Below are positions 63,080 to 64,000 of a stretch of DNA of 64,000 bases, in pieces. The stretch covers positions 32,649 through 96,648 of the forward strand of contig CAIVGN010000238.1 of NCBI GenBank assembly GCA_903905455.1. The letters are read 5' to 3'. A program made the translations under genes and the position numbers. Positions within the stretch are counted from its first letter, which is position 1; every line of letters starts with the position of its first letter. Origin of the DNA: an uncultured Archangium sp. Its GTDB lineage: Bacteria; Myxococcota; Myxococcia; Myxococcales; Myxococcaceae. Below the pieces are notes generated by a model. That model saw only the letters and a list, made by a program, of their open reading frames with translations. It searched no databases and was not told where the DNA came from.

Positions 63080-64000
63080 TGCTCTCTTCGCTCGCGGTGA
63101 TGGTGGTCCTCGGTGCAGGCCCGAACTTCTCGGTGGGCCAGGTGGTGAGGCAGGCGCAGCGCACCTTCATCGCCGAGGGCGACGCGCTGGTCGCGGGCTG
63201 GGCCGGGGCGCGCATCGTCTCCCAGTCCGACGGCACGGTGGTGCTCGAGGGCGGCCAGGTGTTGCGCGTGGCGGTGCGCTCGGTGGCGCGGGACGGGGCG
63301 CCGTGCCTCGCGGGGGCGCTGCGCCGCGCGGCGCAGGGCGAGGTGCTCACCACGCAGCGGGCTTGCGAGGTCGTCGAGACGTGGACCAACGGGCGCGAAG
63401 GCCTGGAGCACGCATTGGTGCTGGGCCGGGCGCCGGCGGGGCACGGGCCGTTGCGGGTACGCCTCGACGTCGAGGGGCCGTGGCATCACGCCGACGCGCA
63501 GGGCCACGTGTTCGCCGGGCCGGGCGCCGCGGCGCAGGTGCGCTACGGGAACGCCTTCGTGGTGCGCGGCGGGGCGCGGCTGCCCATCTCCGTGGCCCAC
63601 GTCGAAGGCGGCCTGGAGCTGGTGGTGCCCGAGGCCCTGGTCGATGCGCCCGGCGCGTTCCCCCTGCACCTCGACCCGTTGGTGACGGCCGGGCCCTTTC
63701 CTCTCGACGAGACCTCGCCGCGCGAAGCGGTGATGTCCGACGAGTCGGAGGCCGCGGTGGCCTGGTTGCCCACGGTCGACCTCGGCCTGGTGGTGTGGGT
63801 CGACAGCCGCCGTGGGCGGCCGGAGCTCTTCGGGACCCGCATGTTCCCCGACGGTGGCCTCGCCGACACGGCCAACCTCCTGGTGCTCGAGGGCCGCGGC
63901 GGGCAGCGGCACCCGGCGCTCGTGGCCAACCCCGCGGGGCGCTTCACCCTCGCGTGGGAGCAGCACATGAGTGACGGGGGCACGCACGTCGCCTCCTGCG
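63080..64000 (+). CDS. Large exported protein, partial (runs off the window)
   Basis: The frame from the GTG at 63080 is open to the window end (307 codons). It starts MLSSLAVMVVLGAGPNFSVGQ, a short signal-peptide-like lead. The body is beta-rich: VVLEGGQVLRVAV, LEHALVLGRAPAGHGPLRVRLDVEG, FVVRGGARLPISV, then repeats of the VAWLPTVDLGLVVWVDSRRG type typical of beta-propeller or FG-GAP-like secreted proteins (VVWVDSR, LAWEQHMSDG). Family uncertain. It is divergent from the CGDG lipoprotein with a 43-bp gap. Confidence 0.75.

Overview
The window is high-GC, densely packed bacterial chromosome that looks like a myxobacterium (phylum Myxococcota). The evidence is the set of family-specific proteins: Cys-rich CGDG..CDDGN repeat lipoproteins, a MYXO-CTERM-like C-terminus, a probable TIGR02265-type paralog, a eukaryotic-type Ser/Thr kinase fused to a STAND ATPase and coupled to a sigma-54 activator, hybrid histidine kinases and PilZ proteins. 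I saw no rRNA, tRNA or CRISPR array. The genus cannot be fixed from this sequence alone.

Layout: 0-13 kb holds a Ser/Thr kinase, a lipoprotein made of the SecD periplasmic domain, a glutamine amidotransferase, phenylalanine hydroxylase, a LysR/quinone-reductase pair, a dimethylglycine-dehydrogenase-like enzyme, a von Willebrand lipoprotein and a YceI protein. 13.9-18.8 kb carries two divergent hybrid histidine kinases. 18.8-23.2 kb has small conserved proteins and a patatin-like lipoprotein. A VapBC toxin-antitoxin pair (23.3-24.0 kb) sits beyond the 3' end of dnaA. 24.3-29.9 kb is the replication-origin region: dnaA on the minus strand, a DnaA-box cluster, then rpmH-rnpA-yidD-yidC-jag on the plus strand. 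30-42 kb mixes membrane proteins, a HAD hydrolase, PilZ proteins, a DTW protein and Maf downstream of an FAD enzyme and an adenylate-forming enzyme.

The most interesting coding block is a tightly packed minus-strand operon at 51.7-43.5 kb. It encodes three exported lipoproteins (one with a lamin-tail domain), an exported lipoprotein with a swivelling-His domain followed by a PPDK-type ATP-grasp domain (the order found in plant glucan, water dikinases), a VTC-type polyphosphate polymerase, a DUF4956 membrane protein, an HlyD-like fusion protein and a TolC-like channel. I infer an envelope-spanning polyphosphate or phosphoryl-transfer system. From 52 to 64 kb there is a sigma-54 activator translationally coupled to a kinase/STAND ATPase, a MYXO-CTERM protein, a cyclic-nucleotide-binding protein, a Sel1-repeat protein, a Nudix hydrolase, a CGDG-repeat lipoprotein and the start of a large exported protein.

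The most striking non-coding signal is a dispersed family of roughly 160-390-bp intergenic elements. Each is centred on a long palindrome (arms CTGACGGACTC / GAGTCCGTCAG) and lies just downstream of a gene. Six loci carry seven palindromes (centres near 2485, 13291, 13397, 32163, 36914, 51858, 58022). Flanks are conserved in either orientation, one core is flipped relative to its flanks and one is a hybrid of both orientations, which suggests mobility and arm conversion.
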